A DNA stretch of 64,000 nucleotides from Domibacillus sp. PGB-M46. Lineage in GTDB: Bacteria; Bacillota; Bacilli; Bacillales; Domibacillaceae. Position 1 is the stretch's first letter. Every line of letters starts with the position of its first letter. The DNA lies in NCBI RefSeq assembly GCF_022668875.1, contig NZ_JAKGCR010000021.1:1-64000 (forward strand), written 5' to 3'. Under the pieces are notes generated by a model, which was given only the letters and a program-made list of their open reading frames with translations, did not search any database and was not told the DNA's origin. Both the position numbers and the translations under genes were made by a program. Positions 1 through 8,880 of the stretch are shown one piece after another.

Positions 1-801
1 GGCCATGAAGAGATCAATGGTATTACGTTTACCGGCTCGAACGGAGTAGGCAAGCAGATTGGCCAGGCAGCGCTGGCACGCGGTGCGAAGTACCAGCTTG
101 AAATGGGCGGGAAAAATCCAGTGATTGTGGCTGCCGATGCCGATCTTGATCTGGCAGTGGAAGCAGTTGTGACAGGCGCTTTCCGTTCAACGGGACAAAA
201 ATGCACGGCAACAAGCCGGGTGATTGTGGCAGCTGAAGTGTTTGATGAATTTAAAGAAAGGCTCGTTCAAAAAACAAAAGAAATCACGATTGGCAGCGGC
301 CTTGACAGCCGTACATGGATGGGGCCGTGTGCAAGTGAAAATCAATTAAATACGGTTCTTTCTTATATTAATAAAGGGGTAGAAGAAGGGGCGGAACTCC
401 TAGTCGGAGGCAAACGTGCAGAAGAAGGCAGCCTGGCAGACGGATACTATGTGGAACCAACCATTTTTGACAACTGCACGCCGGATATGGCCATTGCAAG
501 AGAAGAAATTTTTGGCCCAGTCATTGCCCTTTTAAAAGCAGAATCTGTGGAAGAAGCGCTGAAGCTGGCGAATGATACCGAGTACGGCTTAAGTGCTTCT
601 ATCTTTACAGCGAATATCGGTCATTTATTGTCCTTTGTCAATGATATGGAAGCAGGGCTGATCCGGGTAAATGCGGAAAGCGCCGGGGTTGAACTTCAGG
701 CTCCATTCGGCGGCATGAAGCAGTCCAGCTCTCATTCCCGTGAACAGGGAGAAGCAGCGAAAGAATTCTTTACTTCGATTAAAACCGTTTTTGTAAAATA
801 A
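1..801 (+). CDS. Aldehyde dehydrogenase, C-terminal part (2,5-dioxovalerate dehydrogenase-like)
   Basis: The reading frame is open at the first base, so the N-terminal part lies outside the window; about 266 residues remain. It is an NAD(P)-dependent aldehyde dehydrogenase. Visible are the cofactor-side FTGS motif near the start, the general-base motif LEMGGKNP, the catalytic cysteine in GQKC, and the EEIFGPV motif near the C-terminus. The overall sequence reads most like the alpha-ketoglutaric semialdehyde dehydrogenase group (YcbD/GucD of Bacillus, sugar acid catabolism); that substrate is an inference because the other pathway genes are outside the window. It ends at a bidirectional terminator shared with the converging opuA operon. 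Confidence 0.9.
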   Translation, partial: GHEEINGITFTGSNGVGKQIGQAALARGAKYQLEMGGKNPVIVAADADLDLAVEAVVTGAFRSTGQKCTATSRVIVAAEVFDEFKERLVQKTKEITIGSGLDSRTWMGPCASENQLNTVLSYINKGVEEGAELLVGGKRAEEGSLADGYYVEPTIFDNCTPDMAIAREEIFGPVIALLKAESVEEALKLANDTEYGLSASIFTANIGHLLSFVNDMEAGLIRVNAESAGVELQAPFGGMKQSSSHSREQGEAAKEFFTSIKTVFVK

Positions 802-811
802 AATGAATAAG

Positions 812-845
812 AAAAAGAGCTGCTCATTGATGAGCAGCTCTTTTT
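812..845. terminator. Bidirectional intrinsic terminator
   Basis: A perfect inverted repeat (AAAAAGAGCTGCTCA / TGAGCAGCTCTTTTT) with a four-base loop lies between the converging aldehyde dehydrogenase and opuA genes. It has a T-run on both strands. Confidence 0.9.
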
Positions 846-846
846 C

Positions 847-2586
847 TTATTTTAAATCTTCAATAGAATCAATATCCATATACGCTGGTACGACCAGGCC
901 GTTTTTCGTTCCCTGCAAGTTTGGTCCAAGGTCAACGATGTCTTTTTTGTATGTGTTGTAGTATTCAAGGTGGGTACTTGGCAGCCAAGCTGCAACCATC
1001 GCATCTGCACTGCCATTTGCAATACTTGCAAACATAGGGCCGACTTCAACCTGGCTCAGTTTTACCTTGTAGCCGTTTTGCTCAAGCACTTGGCCGATTA
1101 CATTTGTGCTGGCAATTTCCGTATCCCAGGCTACATAAACAAGGCTGATGCTTTGGCCGCTTCCTTTCTGTGCACCCTCAGTCCACTTCGCTACTACATC
1201 CGGATGATCGGCAATCCATTTTTGAGCGGCTTCTTCTGCACTTGCGCCTTCTTCAATTTGCACCATTACTTCTTCCATATCGCTTGTTTCCCAGGCGAAC
1301 TGGTCTAAGATTTGGTAGGCACCAGGTGCATCCTGTTGGAGACCTTTTCGTACGATCGTATTTATATCTTCAGCACCGCCAAAGGTTTGATTTGGATCTT
1401 CGAGATATTTTAAATCAAAAGAAGAGAACATCCAGTGCGGCGACCAGCCTGTAATAATGATCGGTTCTTTTTGATCATACGCTTTTTTCAATTCGGCTAC
1501 CATTGCGGCCGAAGAACCTTCCGTAAGCTTCCAGTCGTCTAAGCCATAATCTTTAATGGCATTTCTAGCTTGTGTCATAATACCGGCTCCAGGCTCAATA
1601 CCAATGATTTGATAACCAGTTTCGCTGCCGACATCGCCAGCTGGACCGGTTGCTGTTTCATTTTTTGCCAGAGAAAGAACGAGAGCTGCACCGATCACAA
1701 GCACGGCCAGTACAGAAAAAACAATTTTCGGACGGATCAAATGCTTGTATGCCGGGTTTCGTAAATTCTGTGTAAGACGGTCAAGAATAATAGCAATAAT
1801 GACGATCGATAGTCCTGCTTCAAACCCTTGTCCTACATTAATCTGGCTGACCGCACGGTAAACATCCGCGCCGAGCCCTGGAGCACCAACGAGTGAAGCT
1901 GTTACGACCATAGAAAGGGCAAGCATAATACTTTGGTTTACCCCGGCCATAATCGTGGGAGTTGCTAAAGGAAGCTGGACCTTAAACAGCTTTTGGCTGT
2001 TGCTGGAACCAAAAGCATTGGATGCTTCAATTAAATCTTTCGGCACTTCCTGAATACCAAGATTAGTCATTCGAATCGTCGGGGCAATCGCAAAAATAAA
2101 GGATGCGATAATTCCCGGTACAACCCCGATTCCAAAAAACAGAATAGACGGGATCAAATAAACAAAGGCAGGCATTGTCTGCATAAAATCAAGAATAGGC
2201 ATGACAATATTGCGGACTGTTTTTCGCTGGGCACACCAAATGCCAATCGGTATCCCAATCACAATGGTGAGCAGTCCAGACAAAATGACAATGGCAAGGG
2301 TTTGAATACTGGAATCCCAATAACCCAGATTGTCGATCAGCAGCAAGCTGATTAAAGTAAAAATACCCAGTGGCCAGCGGCTCGTATACGTGACAAGAAG
2401 CGTTAAAATTAAGATTAAAACAATAGGCGGACCCGCACTTAAAAGATCTACTAAGATGTTTAGCAGGCCATCAATTGTATTTGTGATTAAGGAAAACAAG
2501 CCAGCAAATGTGACAGTAATCCAATCCACTAAGGAATCAATCCATGCTCCGAGCGGAATTTTTTGCATATTCATTTGCTTACTCAC
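847..2586 (-). CDS. opuABC: Glycine betaine ABC transporter, permease fused to substrate-binding domain (OpuAB-OpuAC)
   Basis: A 579-residue membrane protein that joins the two functions that Bacillus subtilis keeps as OpuAB and OpuAC. Residues about 1-310 form the multi-spanning ProW-type permease, including the coupling-loop region around EASNAFGSS. Residues about 320-579 form an external betaine-binding domain in the OpuAC order (IGIEPGAG first, YVAWDTEIAST later), with tryptophans in GWSPHWMF that fit the aromatic betaine cage. No lipobox is needed because the domain is tethered. It imports osmoprotectants using the ATPase encoded just upstream. The GTG start overlaps the opuAA stop by 8 bases; an ATG at 2574 is an alternative start. 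The same fusion is known in Lactococcus OpuABC. Confidence 0.93.
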   Translation of the reverse strand: MSKQMNMQKIPLGAWIDSLVDWITVTFAGLFSLITNTIDGLLNILVDLLSAGPPIVLILILTLLVTYTSRWPLGIFTLISLLLIDNLGYWDSSIQTLAIVILSGLLTIVIGIPIGIWCAQRKTVRNIVMPILDFMQTMPAFVYLIPSILFFGIGVVPGIIASFIFAIAPTIRMTNLGIQEVPKDLIEASNAFGSSNSQKLFKVQLPLATPTIMAGVNQSIMLALSMVVTASLVGAPGLGADVYRAVSQINVGQGFEAGLSIVIIAIILDRLTQNLRNPAYKHLIRPKIVFSVLAVLVIGAALVLSLAKNETATGPAGDVGSETGYQIIGIEPGAGIMTQARNAIKDYGLDDWKLTEGSSAAMVAELKKAYDQKEPIIITGWSPHWMFSSFDLKYLEDPNQTFGGAEDINTIVRKGLQQDAPGAYQILDQFAWETSDMEEVMVQIEEGASAEEAAQKWIADHPDVVAKWTEGAQKGSGQSISLVYVAWDTEIASTNVIGQVLEQNGYKVKLSQVEVGPMFASIANGSADAMVAAWLPSTHLEYYNTYKKDIVDLGPNLQGTKNGLVVPAYMDIDSIEDLK

Positions 2587-3784
2587 TCTCCATTTCGTTC
2601 AAGGAATCTTTGTTACCGGCCAGCGCTCCAATGAGGGCTCCGCGGATGACAATTCCTTTAATTCTTTGCTGAGCGTCCACAACAGAGATCGGTAAATTGG
2701 ATGTAGCCATCTCATCCATAATATCGCCAAGCAGTGTGTCTTCTGACGCTGTTGGAATATCGGTAGTCATGACCTCTGGAATCGACAGGTTTTGATCAAT
2801 AGCCTGACGAGCCTGTTCGGCTGTAATCGCACCGAGCAGCTTCTGCTTGCGGTCTACGACGAAAATACTTGAATAGCCTTGCTTGCGCATAATTTCAAGT
2901 GCTACACGAGGCCCGCGGTCAGCGCCAATTTTCTCAGGACGCTTCATCACGTGAGAAGCCGTGAGCACTTTGGATAAATCCACATCTTCTACGAATTTTT
3001 CAACAAATTCATTGGCTGGATTCATCATAATTTGTTCCGGAGTGCCGAGCTGGATGACACTGCCGTCTTTCATAAGCGCAATGCGATCACCGATTCGGAG
3101 CGCTTCATCCAGATCATGAGTAATAAAGATAATCGTCTTTTTATACTGCTCTTGAATTTCCAGCAGTTCATCCTGCATGTCTTTACGAATAAGCGGGTCA
3201 AGGGCACTAAATGCCTCATCCATAAGCAAAATGCTTGTGTCGCTTGCAAGAGCCCGGGCTAGACCGACCCGCTGCTGCATACCACCGCTCAGCTGTGAAG
3301 GCAGTTGGTGCTCATATCCTTTTAAGCCCACTACTTCAAGAGCACTCATTGCTTTTTTACGACGTTCATCGGCAGGGACTTTTTGAATTTCAAGGCCATA
3401 CTCGGTGTTTTCTAAAATAGTTTTGTGAGGGAAGAGAGCGAAGTTTTGAAAAACCATGCTGATTTTCTTTTGTCTAACTTCTCTTAATCTTGCAGCATTC
3501 ATTTTAACAATGTCTTCGTTTTCAATTAGAATTTCACCAATGGTTGGGTCAATCAGCCGGTTAAACATGCGAATCAAGGTTGATTTACCGCTTCCGGATA
3601 ACCCCATGATGACAAAAATCTCTCCTTGATAAATATCAAAGTTGACATTATTTACTCCAACTGTCTGTCCTGTTTCATTTAAAATTTCTTTTTTTGTCTT
3701 GCCTTGCTTTAATAACTCAATGGCTGCTTTAGGGGATTTGCCAAAAATCTTCGAGACATTTTTTACTTGTACGTATGGATCCAT
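2579..3784 (-). CDS. opuAA: Glycine betaine ABC transporter ATP-binding protein OpuAA
   Basis: ATPase subunit of the osmoprotectant importer, 401 residues. It shows Walker A GLSGSGKST (about 61-69), signature LSGGMQQR, Walker B ILLMDEAFSALD and the H-loop THDLDEA. After the ATPase domain comes a tandem CBS pair (about 280-390); in this family CBS domains sense ionic strength or cyclic-di-AMP and gate transport. The ATG at 3784 is chosen because AGGTG sits just upstream; an adjacent TTG also reads in frame. It is first in a two-gene operon with the fused permease/binding protein. Confidence 0.95.
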   Translation of the reverse strand: MDPYVQVKNVSKIFGKSPKAAIELLKQGKTKKEILNETGQTVGVNNVNFDIYQGEIFVIMGLSGSGKSTLIRMFNRLIDPTIGEILIENEDIVKMNAARLREVRQKKISMVFQNFALFPHKTILENTEYGLEIQKVPADERRKKAMSALEVVGLKGYEHQLPSQLSGGMQQRVGLARALASDTSILLMDEAFSALDPLIRKDMQDELLEIQEQYKKTIIFITHDLDEALRIGDRIALMKDGSVIQLGTPEQIMMNPANEFVEKFVEDVDLSKVLTASHVMKRPEKIGADRGPRVALEIMRKQGYSSIFVVDRKQKLLGAITAEQARQAIDQNLSIPEVMTTDIPTASEDTLLGDIMDEMATSNLPISVVDAQQRIKGIVIRGALIGALAGNKDSLNEMESE

Positions 3785-3787
3785 CAA

Positions 3788-4428
3788 ATCACCTCAATAT
3801 AGAATTGCCAATATCATATTTAGTTTTGCCGATTCCTTCCGTTTTATGCCTGTCATAGCAGGCAGCTTTATAAATGCAGATTTAAATCCGCTGCACCACG
3901 AACATAGAGAAAGACAGGAGTCCTGTGCGATCATGTAAAAAGGCCGATCGTTTGGTTGAAAGCGCCGTGCGTACGTGCAACACAGCAGCAATTCAGAGTA
4001 AATGAAAGGTTTGTGATTGTGTGAGCATTTCCGGCAGGAAAAAGAGGTGAAATCACAAAAAGAGGAAACGAACAGGTACGGCATAAAAAAATATTAAAAT
4101 TGGTCTTGTTTTCGAAAAAAGCAGTTTTTTAAATGAACAAACGCTTTGTTTCAAAAGTTATTATATACCTTAACAAAACGTCTGGTAAAATTCAAACGAA
4201 TAAGCTTAAAATCTATAAAAACATAATTAATCCAGTTAATGTATTTTTTTATTTTGATCAATATATGTATATATTAAAGAAATATTTGGTTTTATGTAAT
4301 TTAAAGTTATTTTCTTTTTTATATGTAAATGATGCTGTTGGGAGTAAAAATAAGAGCAGGCAGGGGATCAAAGAGAAAGAAGCTGACCACAAGTCTTGCT
4401 GCAGTCAGCTCAACGTATAAAGGACATT
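3788..4428. other. Long AT-rich intergenic region upstream of opuA
   Basis: About 640 bases without a convincing gene. The part at 4090-4340 is very AT-rich, with poly-A/T runs. It must hold the opuA promoter on the minus strand, but I cannot single out one -35/-10 pair with confidence. A GAGCTGAC / GTCAGCTT inverted repeat followed by T-rich sequence at about 4378-4412 (minus strand) could terminate the winged-helix gene. Confidence 0.5.
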
Positions 4429-5457
4429 TTATTTGCCGCTGACTGGCTGTTTCTCTGTACAAACGATTTCCTCAAAATAATCCCACATTGTGGCAGTTCT
4501 TCTTTTTCCGGTTTTTGTTAACCTGTATCCGTAACCTCTTCTGTGTACCGATTCTTTTGCAAGGTGAATCCGTTCAACGATGGAGGCTTCATACATAGAC
4601 TGCACTGCTTTTCTAATTTTGGATACATTTACATTCAACTGATTTTCTAGGTCAATTAAAGACAAAGGGCAGGAATGTTTGTTTAATTCCTGGACGATTT
4701 CGAACTCTAGTAATCGAGAGATGTGATATTCCCATGTTTTCTCGTCGCGCAAAAAATAAATCAAACTTTCATTTTCTGCATATTCGCTATGGCGCCGGCG
4801 GCAGACTTGTCCTTTTTTAAATAACTCCAGCATCACTTCTTTTAAAGTACGAATCGATATCCCGGTAACAGCTGATATATCTTTTAACGTTCCGCCTTTT
4901 GTGGGCAGTTTATCCATCATTTCAATAATATAGGAAGAATCGCGTTCTGAATCTTCTTCAATAACGTAAAGATATCGCTTTCTTTTCCCGGAGTATTCTT
5001 TGCTTCTAGAGAGATAACCTTTTTTATATAAGCGGTACAGAACCGTAGCCGTACTTGTTGGCGCAAGATTGAGCAGGGAAGATACACGCTCTGCTGACAA
5101 CTTCTGGCCGGTAGACTGAAACAACTGATAGACCTGTGCCATTAATGGGGAGAGTTCTTCTTGCTGTGATTCCGCATAAGGCTCGACACCATAATAGACA
5201 TAACGGGAAATTGTCCGTCCGTTAATCTTGGAGGTGATTTTTTCCCGTTTAATTTTCTTTTCTTGCATTAATGAATGCAACAGGCTGTTTGCCGTTGCTT
5301 CTCCTGTGTAAAGCAGACTTGAAATTTCTTTGGTTGTATAAGGGCGCTCTGCTTCCCAAAGCAACTGCCAGATCGCTTCCTTTAGTTTTCTCGATGACTG
5401 AACCCTGCAGGAGGATTCATATAATTGTTTGTTTTCCCAATTTGATGACCTGCTCAT
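4429..5457 (-). CDS. Tandem winged-helix protein of unknown function
   Basis: 342 residues that I do not recognise as a named family. The sequence reads as about four consecutive winged-helix units: roughly 25-90, 100-170, 175-245 and 250-325. Each has a helix-turn-helix-like stretch (for example EATANSLLHSLMQEKKI, TSTATVLYRLYKKGYLS, SIRTLKEVMLELFKKGQV, NVSKIRKAVQSMYEASIV) followed by a basic wing ending in aromatic residues. There is no signal peptide, membrane segment or enzymatic motif. This suggests a DNA-binding protein touching an extended site. The ATG has a good AAGGAGG site. It is monocistronic, between opuA and the K+ channel gene. Confidence 0.7.
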   Translation of the reverse strand: MSRSSNWENKQLYESSCRVQSSRKLKEAIWQLLWEAERPYTTKEISSLLYTGEATANSLLHSLMQEKKIKREKITSKINGRTISRYVYYGVEPYAESQQEELSPLMAQVYQLFQSTGQKLSAERVSSLLNLAPTSTATVLYRLYKKGYLSRSKEYSGKRKRYLYVIEEDSERDSSYIIEMMDKLPTKGGTLKDISAVTGISIRTLKEVMLELFKKGQVCRRRHSEYAENESLIYFLRDEKTWEYHISRLLEFEIVQELNKHSCPLSLIDLENQLNVNVSKIRKAVQSMYEASIVERIHLAKESVHRRGYGYRLTKTGKRRTATMWDYFEEIVCTEKQPVSGK

Positions 5458-5641
5458 AATCCAGCATCCTCCTTGTTGTTAAAAACAAACTGCCAACCAA
5501 GCTGAAACAAACGGATGAATAACAGCTGTATCATTTAATTAACTGCAACTTGCTATTGATAAACAATTAAGCTCTTTCTTTATCTACCCTTTTTTTTATC
5601 AATTTAACTGTGTTGCATCAATATGGTAAATTATGATCAAA

Positions 5642-6697
5642 TTAGTCACTGGCATTCGGCTGAATTTTAGCAATCACTTCTTTATCGCACATTACAAAAA
5701 GGCGTGCTTCAGCTGGGATTCGTTCATCTAATTTCTGGTTAATATGAAGATTGCTGTGATCTGCTACAAGGGTGGCTCCCTCATCCAATAGCTCCATAAA
5801 TGCGTCCCGGTATGTAACCCACTGGGAACGTTTGGCAATTTCATAGATACTTTCGCCGACCTGACGGCTCATTAATTCAGCATAAATATGAGTAATGCCG
5901 TGGGAAAACAGAGACCGTACCGCTGCATGGGAAATCATTTCATTGGTCGGAATAAATTCATCGACTTTCACCCGTTCAAATAAACGAATGTGCTTTTGGT
6001 GAATGACTTCTGCTGTTACATGAATAGATAAATTCATTTGCTCTTCAATCGACGTAATGGCCGTTGCAATAAGCAGCGTTTTCCCATCAGCCAGAAGTGG
6101 ATCTTTCGCTGTATCATTTGCTTGTAGAGGCTCTTCAGCAAAGATAATTACTCCTTTGGCTTCCGGCAAATTTGCCCGCATAAGCGTTTCCTCATTCGTT
6201 GCATCCCCACGCACATAAAAAAGGTGTTCATCTATTAAAGGAGATTTTTCCAGATGATCAATGAGCACAATATCGATTCTGTTATCCGAATTGATAATTT
6301 CTTCCACTGCCGCTTTTGATTTTTCGCTCCATCCGATTAAAATAATATGGTTGCTTCCTGTATATTTCATTTTTCCACCTACCCTCATCTTCTCAATCCG
6401 ATACACCGATTCAAGAATGTTTCCGATAAACACACTGACCATTCCAATACCTGTAATATAAAGAATAATTGTAAAAACTTTTCCCGCATCGGTTACTGGC
6501 GCATAATCCCCAAAACCGACTGTTGCAAGAGCGGTCATGACCCAGTATACGGCTGTTAAATAAGAGCCGAATGTTTCCGGTTCAATCAGCAAAGCAATGT
6601 AAGAAGAGGCGAGGATATAAAGAAGAAAAAAAGGAAGAAAGATGCGGCTCCTTAATCTAATTAAGTAATAAATTATTCTTTTAAATGGCAGTCTCAT
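5642..6697 (-). CDS. yugO: Potassium channel with RCK/TrkA-N domain (YugO-like)
   Basis: A two-transmembrane K+ channel subunit of about 351 residues. TM1 lies near residues 20-40, the pore helix and selectivity filter TVGFGD near 59-64, and TM2 near 75-100. A cytoplasmic Rossmann-type TrkA-N/RCK domain starting at HIILIGWSEKS and a second RCK lobe follow. It resembles B. subtilis YugO, the channel used in biofilm electrical signalling. The ATG at 6697 is preferred because AGAGGA precedes it; a further ATG at 6715 has no ribosome binding site. Confidence 0.9.
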   Translation of the reverse strand: MRLPFKRIIYYLIRLRSRIFLPFFLLYILASSYIALLIEPETFGSYLTAVYWVMTALATVGFGDYAPVTDAGKVFTIILYITGIGMVSVFIGNILESVYRIEKMRVGGKMKYTGSNHIILIGWSEKSKAAVEEIINSDNRIDIVLIDHLEKSPLIDEHLFYVRGDATNEETLMRANLPEAKGVIIFAEEPLQANDTAKDPLLADGKTLLIATAITSIEEQMNLSIHVTAEVIHQKHIRLFERVKVDEFIPTNEMISHAAVRSLFSHGITHIYAELMSRQVGESIYEIAKRSQWVTYRDAFMELLDEGATLVADHSNLHINQKLDERIPAEARLFVMCDKEVIAKIQPNASD

Positions 6698-6846
6698 GCA
6701 CATCATCCTCTGCATTCAGATTCTTTTTCGTTATCATTCCCTCATTTATTTCATGCTAAAACGCCATTCAATAACTGAAAGAGTATTTTTGTTCTTTATC
6801 AAAATTGGGATTTTATAAGTAAAAATACCTTTTTTTGAAAAAGTGG

Positions 6847-6910
6847 TTGACGAATAAGAGAGAGGCATATATTATAATCCATATAGAATTAATCGGATAT
6901 AAATACCGAT
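6847..6910 (+). promoter_or_regulatory. Promoter and candidate CymR/Rrf2 operator of the ssu operon
   Basis: TTGACG at 6847 and TATAAT at 6873 lie before the ssu leader; their 20-base spacing is long, and TATATT at 6868 gives 15. Overlapping and downstream are an imperfect palindrome ATAATCCATATAGAATTAA and the inverted repeat CGGATATAAATACCG. The yezD/cysP promoter shares the string TATAATCCA and a similar AAATAC-containing repeat, so a common sulfur regulator (Rrf2/CymR type) is inferred. Confidence 0.5.
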
Positions 6911-6926
6911 GAAAAATAATGTAATC

Positions 6927-6981
6927 GTGCTGATCAGACAGCTGAAAGCACACGCCTTTTTTAACAGGCGTGTGCTTTTTT
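6927..6981 (+). promoter_or_regulatory. Sulfur leader RNA, copy 1 (hairpin overlapping a terminator)
   Basis: First of six related leaders. Outer stem GTGCT/AGCAC, internal loop GAT/AA, inner stem CAG/CTG, loop ACAG. The 3' strand AGCAC is also the start of a strong terminator hairpin (GCACACGCCT / AGGCGTGTGC) followed by T6. The two folds exclude each other, as in an attenuator. It is the first of a tandem pair before ssuB. Confidence 0.7.
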
Positions 6982-7048
6982 GTTGACTAGAAAGGGATGA
7001 TGGCAATGGAAAGCGACTGCGGCATGATGGAGTGGACAATTGGATAAA

Positions 7049-7105
7049 AGCTGATCGGACAACCGAAGGCTCTCTGTTCTTTTCTGGCAGGGAGCTATTT
7101 TTATT
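7049..7105 (+). promoter_or_regulatory. Sulfur leader RNA, copy 2
   Basis: Second of the tandem pair before ssuB. Outer stem AGCT/GGCT, internal loop GAT/AA, inner stem CGG/CCG (a compensated change from CAG/CTG), loop ACAA. The overlapping terminator is GCTCTCTG / CAGGGAGC followed by TATTTTTA. It ends just before the ssuB ribosome binding site. Confidence 0.7.
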
Positions 7106-7120
7106 AAAGGAGAGGAAAAC

Positions 7121-7888
7121 ATGGTCGTTTCTATACAGGTAGCAGAAAAAGCATTTGGATCTAACGGTAAACGGGCAGTTGTACTTGAAGATATACGGCT
7201 GGACATTGAGCGCGGAGAATTTTTAACGATTATTGGGCCGAGTGGATGCGGTAAAAGCACGCTTTTAAAAATTGCAGCCGGGCTTGATACTTCATACAGT
7301 GGCAGCGTGACGGTCCATGATCGAAAGGTGACAAAACCAGGCATCAGCCAGGGATTTATTTTTCAAGAGCACCGTCTTTTCCCCTGGATGACGGTAGAGC
7401 AGAACATCGCGGCAGACTTGAATTTGCGTGATCCGGGCGTAAAAGCGAAAGTACAGGAACTGATTGATATTGTCCGGCTGACCGGCAATGAAAAAGTATA
7501 TCCAGCCGAATTGTCGGGAGGGATGTCGCAGCGGGTAGCGATTGCAAGAGCACTGCTTCGGGAGCCGGAAGTTCTCCTGCTTGATGAGCCGTTTGGAGCG
7601 CTTGATGCGTTTACCCGCAAGCACCTGCAGGATGTATTGGTCGATATTTGGCAGCGAAAAAAAATTACGATGATTTTAGTGACGCACGATATTGATGAGT
7701 CGATTTATTTAGGGACACAACTGGCGATCCTGCGGGCGAAACCAGGCCGTATTCAAAAGTGGATGCCAGTCGGGCTGCCGTTTCCGAGAAACCGTACGTC
7801 TTTGTCATTTCAACATATACGTCAAAAAGTATTAGAGGAATTTGAAAAAACCGAGCAATCTGTTTATACAGAAGGCGCAGGAATTTAG
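7121..7888 (+). CDS. ssuB: Aliphatic sulfonate ABC transporter ATP-binding protein SsuB
   Basis: ATPase of the sulfonate importer, 255 residues. Walker [10 protein letters not shown] (39-47), signature LSGGMSQR, Walker [13 protein letters not shown] and H-loop THDIDES are all intact. It belongs to the nitrate/sulfonate/taurine ATPase family. A perfect AAAGGAGAGG site precedes the ATG. It opens the ssuBACD operon, downstream of two attenuator-like leaders, so its expression is probably tied to sulfur status. Confidence 0.93.
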   Translation: MVVSIQVAEKAFGSNGKRAVVLEDIRLDIERGEFLTIIGPSGCGKSTLLKIAAGLDTSYSGSVTVHDRKVTKPGISQGFIFQEHRLFPWMTVEQNIAADLNLRDPGVKAKVQELIDIVRLTGNEKVYPAELSGGMSQRVAIARALLREPEVLLLDEPFGALDAFTRKHLQDVLVDIWQRKKITMILVTHDIDESIYLGTQLAILRAKPGRIQKWMPVGLPFPRNRTSLSFQHIRQKVLEEFEKTEQSVYTEGAGI

Positions 7889-7899
7889 GAGGAATTGCT

Positions 7900-8880
7900 A
7901 TGAAGAAATGGCTGCTTTTAATTATATCATCATTAATTTTAGCTGCATGCTCCGCGAAAACGTCAGGAGAGGAGCAAGAATTAAAAGAGATTAATATTGG
8001 TATTCAACAAAGCCTCAGCCCGCTTTGGATTGCAAAAGAAAAAGGCTGGTTTGAAGAAGCGTTTGAAAAAGAAGGAATCAAAGTAAATTGGACCGAGTTT
8101 CAAAGCGGGCCCCCTCAATTTGAAGGGCTGGCAGCAGGCAAGCTGGACTTTTCACAAGTCGGAAACTCCCCTGTTATTGGTGGTCAGGCAGCGGATGTGC
8201 CATTTAAAGAAATTGCCCTTTCACAGGATGGACTCAAAGCCAATGCGATCTTAGTGAAAAAGGGAAATTCTATTCAATCGATTGAAGACTTGAAAGGAAA
8301 AAAAGTAGCGGTGGCGAAAGGGAGCAGCGGCTTTGACTTTCTCCATAAAGCATTAAAAGATGCGGATGTATCACCAGACGATGTGGAGATCATTCAGCTT
8401 CAGCCAGATGAAGCAATGCCGGCATTTGAAAATGGGGCAGTGGATGCCTGGTCAATCTGGGAACCATTTGTCTCACTGCAGACCATTCAAAATGACGCAG
8501 AGATTTTAGCGAATGGTGAAACGCTCCATTCGTACTCGCCGGGCTTCACTCTTGTCAGAAGCGGATTTGCTGAGGAGCATCCAGAAGAAGTTGAGCGGTT
8601 CCTTGACGTTTACAACAAAACGGTTGATTGGCAAAAAACAAACAAAGAGGAAGCCATCTCCATTTACTCCGAAATTAAAGAGCTCGATAAAGATGTAGTG
8701 GAAAGCGTACTGAACAATACAGAACCACTAAATGAACCTATCACAGAGGAGATTATCAAAGCACAGCAGGAAACAGCTGATTTTCAATATGACCTTGGCG
8801 TTATTGACAAGGAAATTGATGTATCTGAAGTAGTAGATAATCAATTTATTGAAAAAGTGAAGAAGGAGGGGACGAAATGA
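7900..8880 (+). CDS. ssuA: Sulfonate-binding lipoprotein SsuA
   Basis: Extracellular binding protein of the sulfonate importer, 326 residues. A lipoprotein signal with lipobox LAAC gives the acylated cysteine at about residue 17. The mature part is a type II periplasmic fold (SsuA/THI5/TauA family) starting with INIGIQQSLSPLWIAKEKG, typical for SsuA. It is 11 bases after ssuB, with a GGAGG site, and overlaps ssuC by 4 bases (ATGA). Confidence 0.93.
   Translation: MKKWLLLIISSLILAACSAKTSGEEQELKEINIGIQQSLSPLWIAKEKGWFEEAFEKEGIKVNWTEFQSGPPQFEGLAAGKLDFSQVGNSPVIGGQAADVPFKEIALSQDGLKANAILVKKGNSIQSIEDLKGKKVAVAKGSSGFDFLHKALKDADVSPDDVEIIQLQPDEAMPAFENGAVDAWSIWEPFVSLQTIQNDAEILANGETLHSYSPGFTLVRSGFAEEHPEEVERFLDVYNKTVDWQKTNKEEAISIYSEIKELDKDVVESVLNNTEPLNEPITEEIIKAQQETADFQYDLGVIDKEIDVSEVVDNQFIEKVKKEGTK

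Noticed and set aside
3794-4084. 96-codon minus-strand frame upstream of opuAA
   Set aside because: No ribosome binding site, cysteine-rich random-like text, and it occupies the place needed for the opuA promoter.
4133-4420. 95-codon plus-strand frame in the AT-rich region upstream of opuA
   Set aside because: Lysine/isoleucine/tyrosine-rich composition that AT-rich DNA gives by chance, no ribosome binding site and no recognisable domain.
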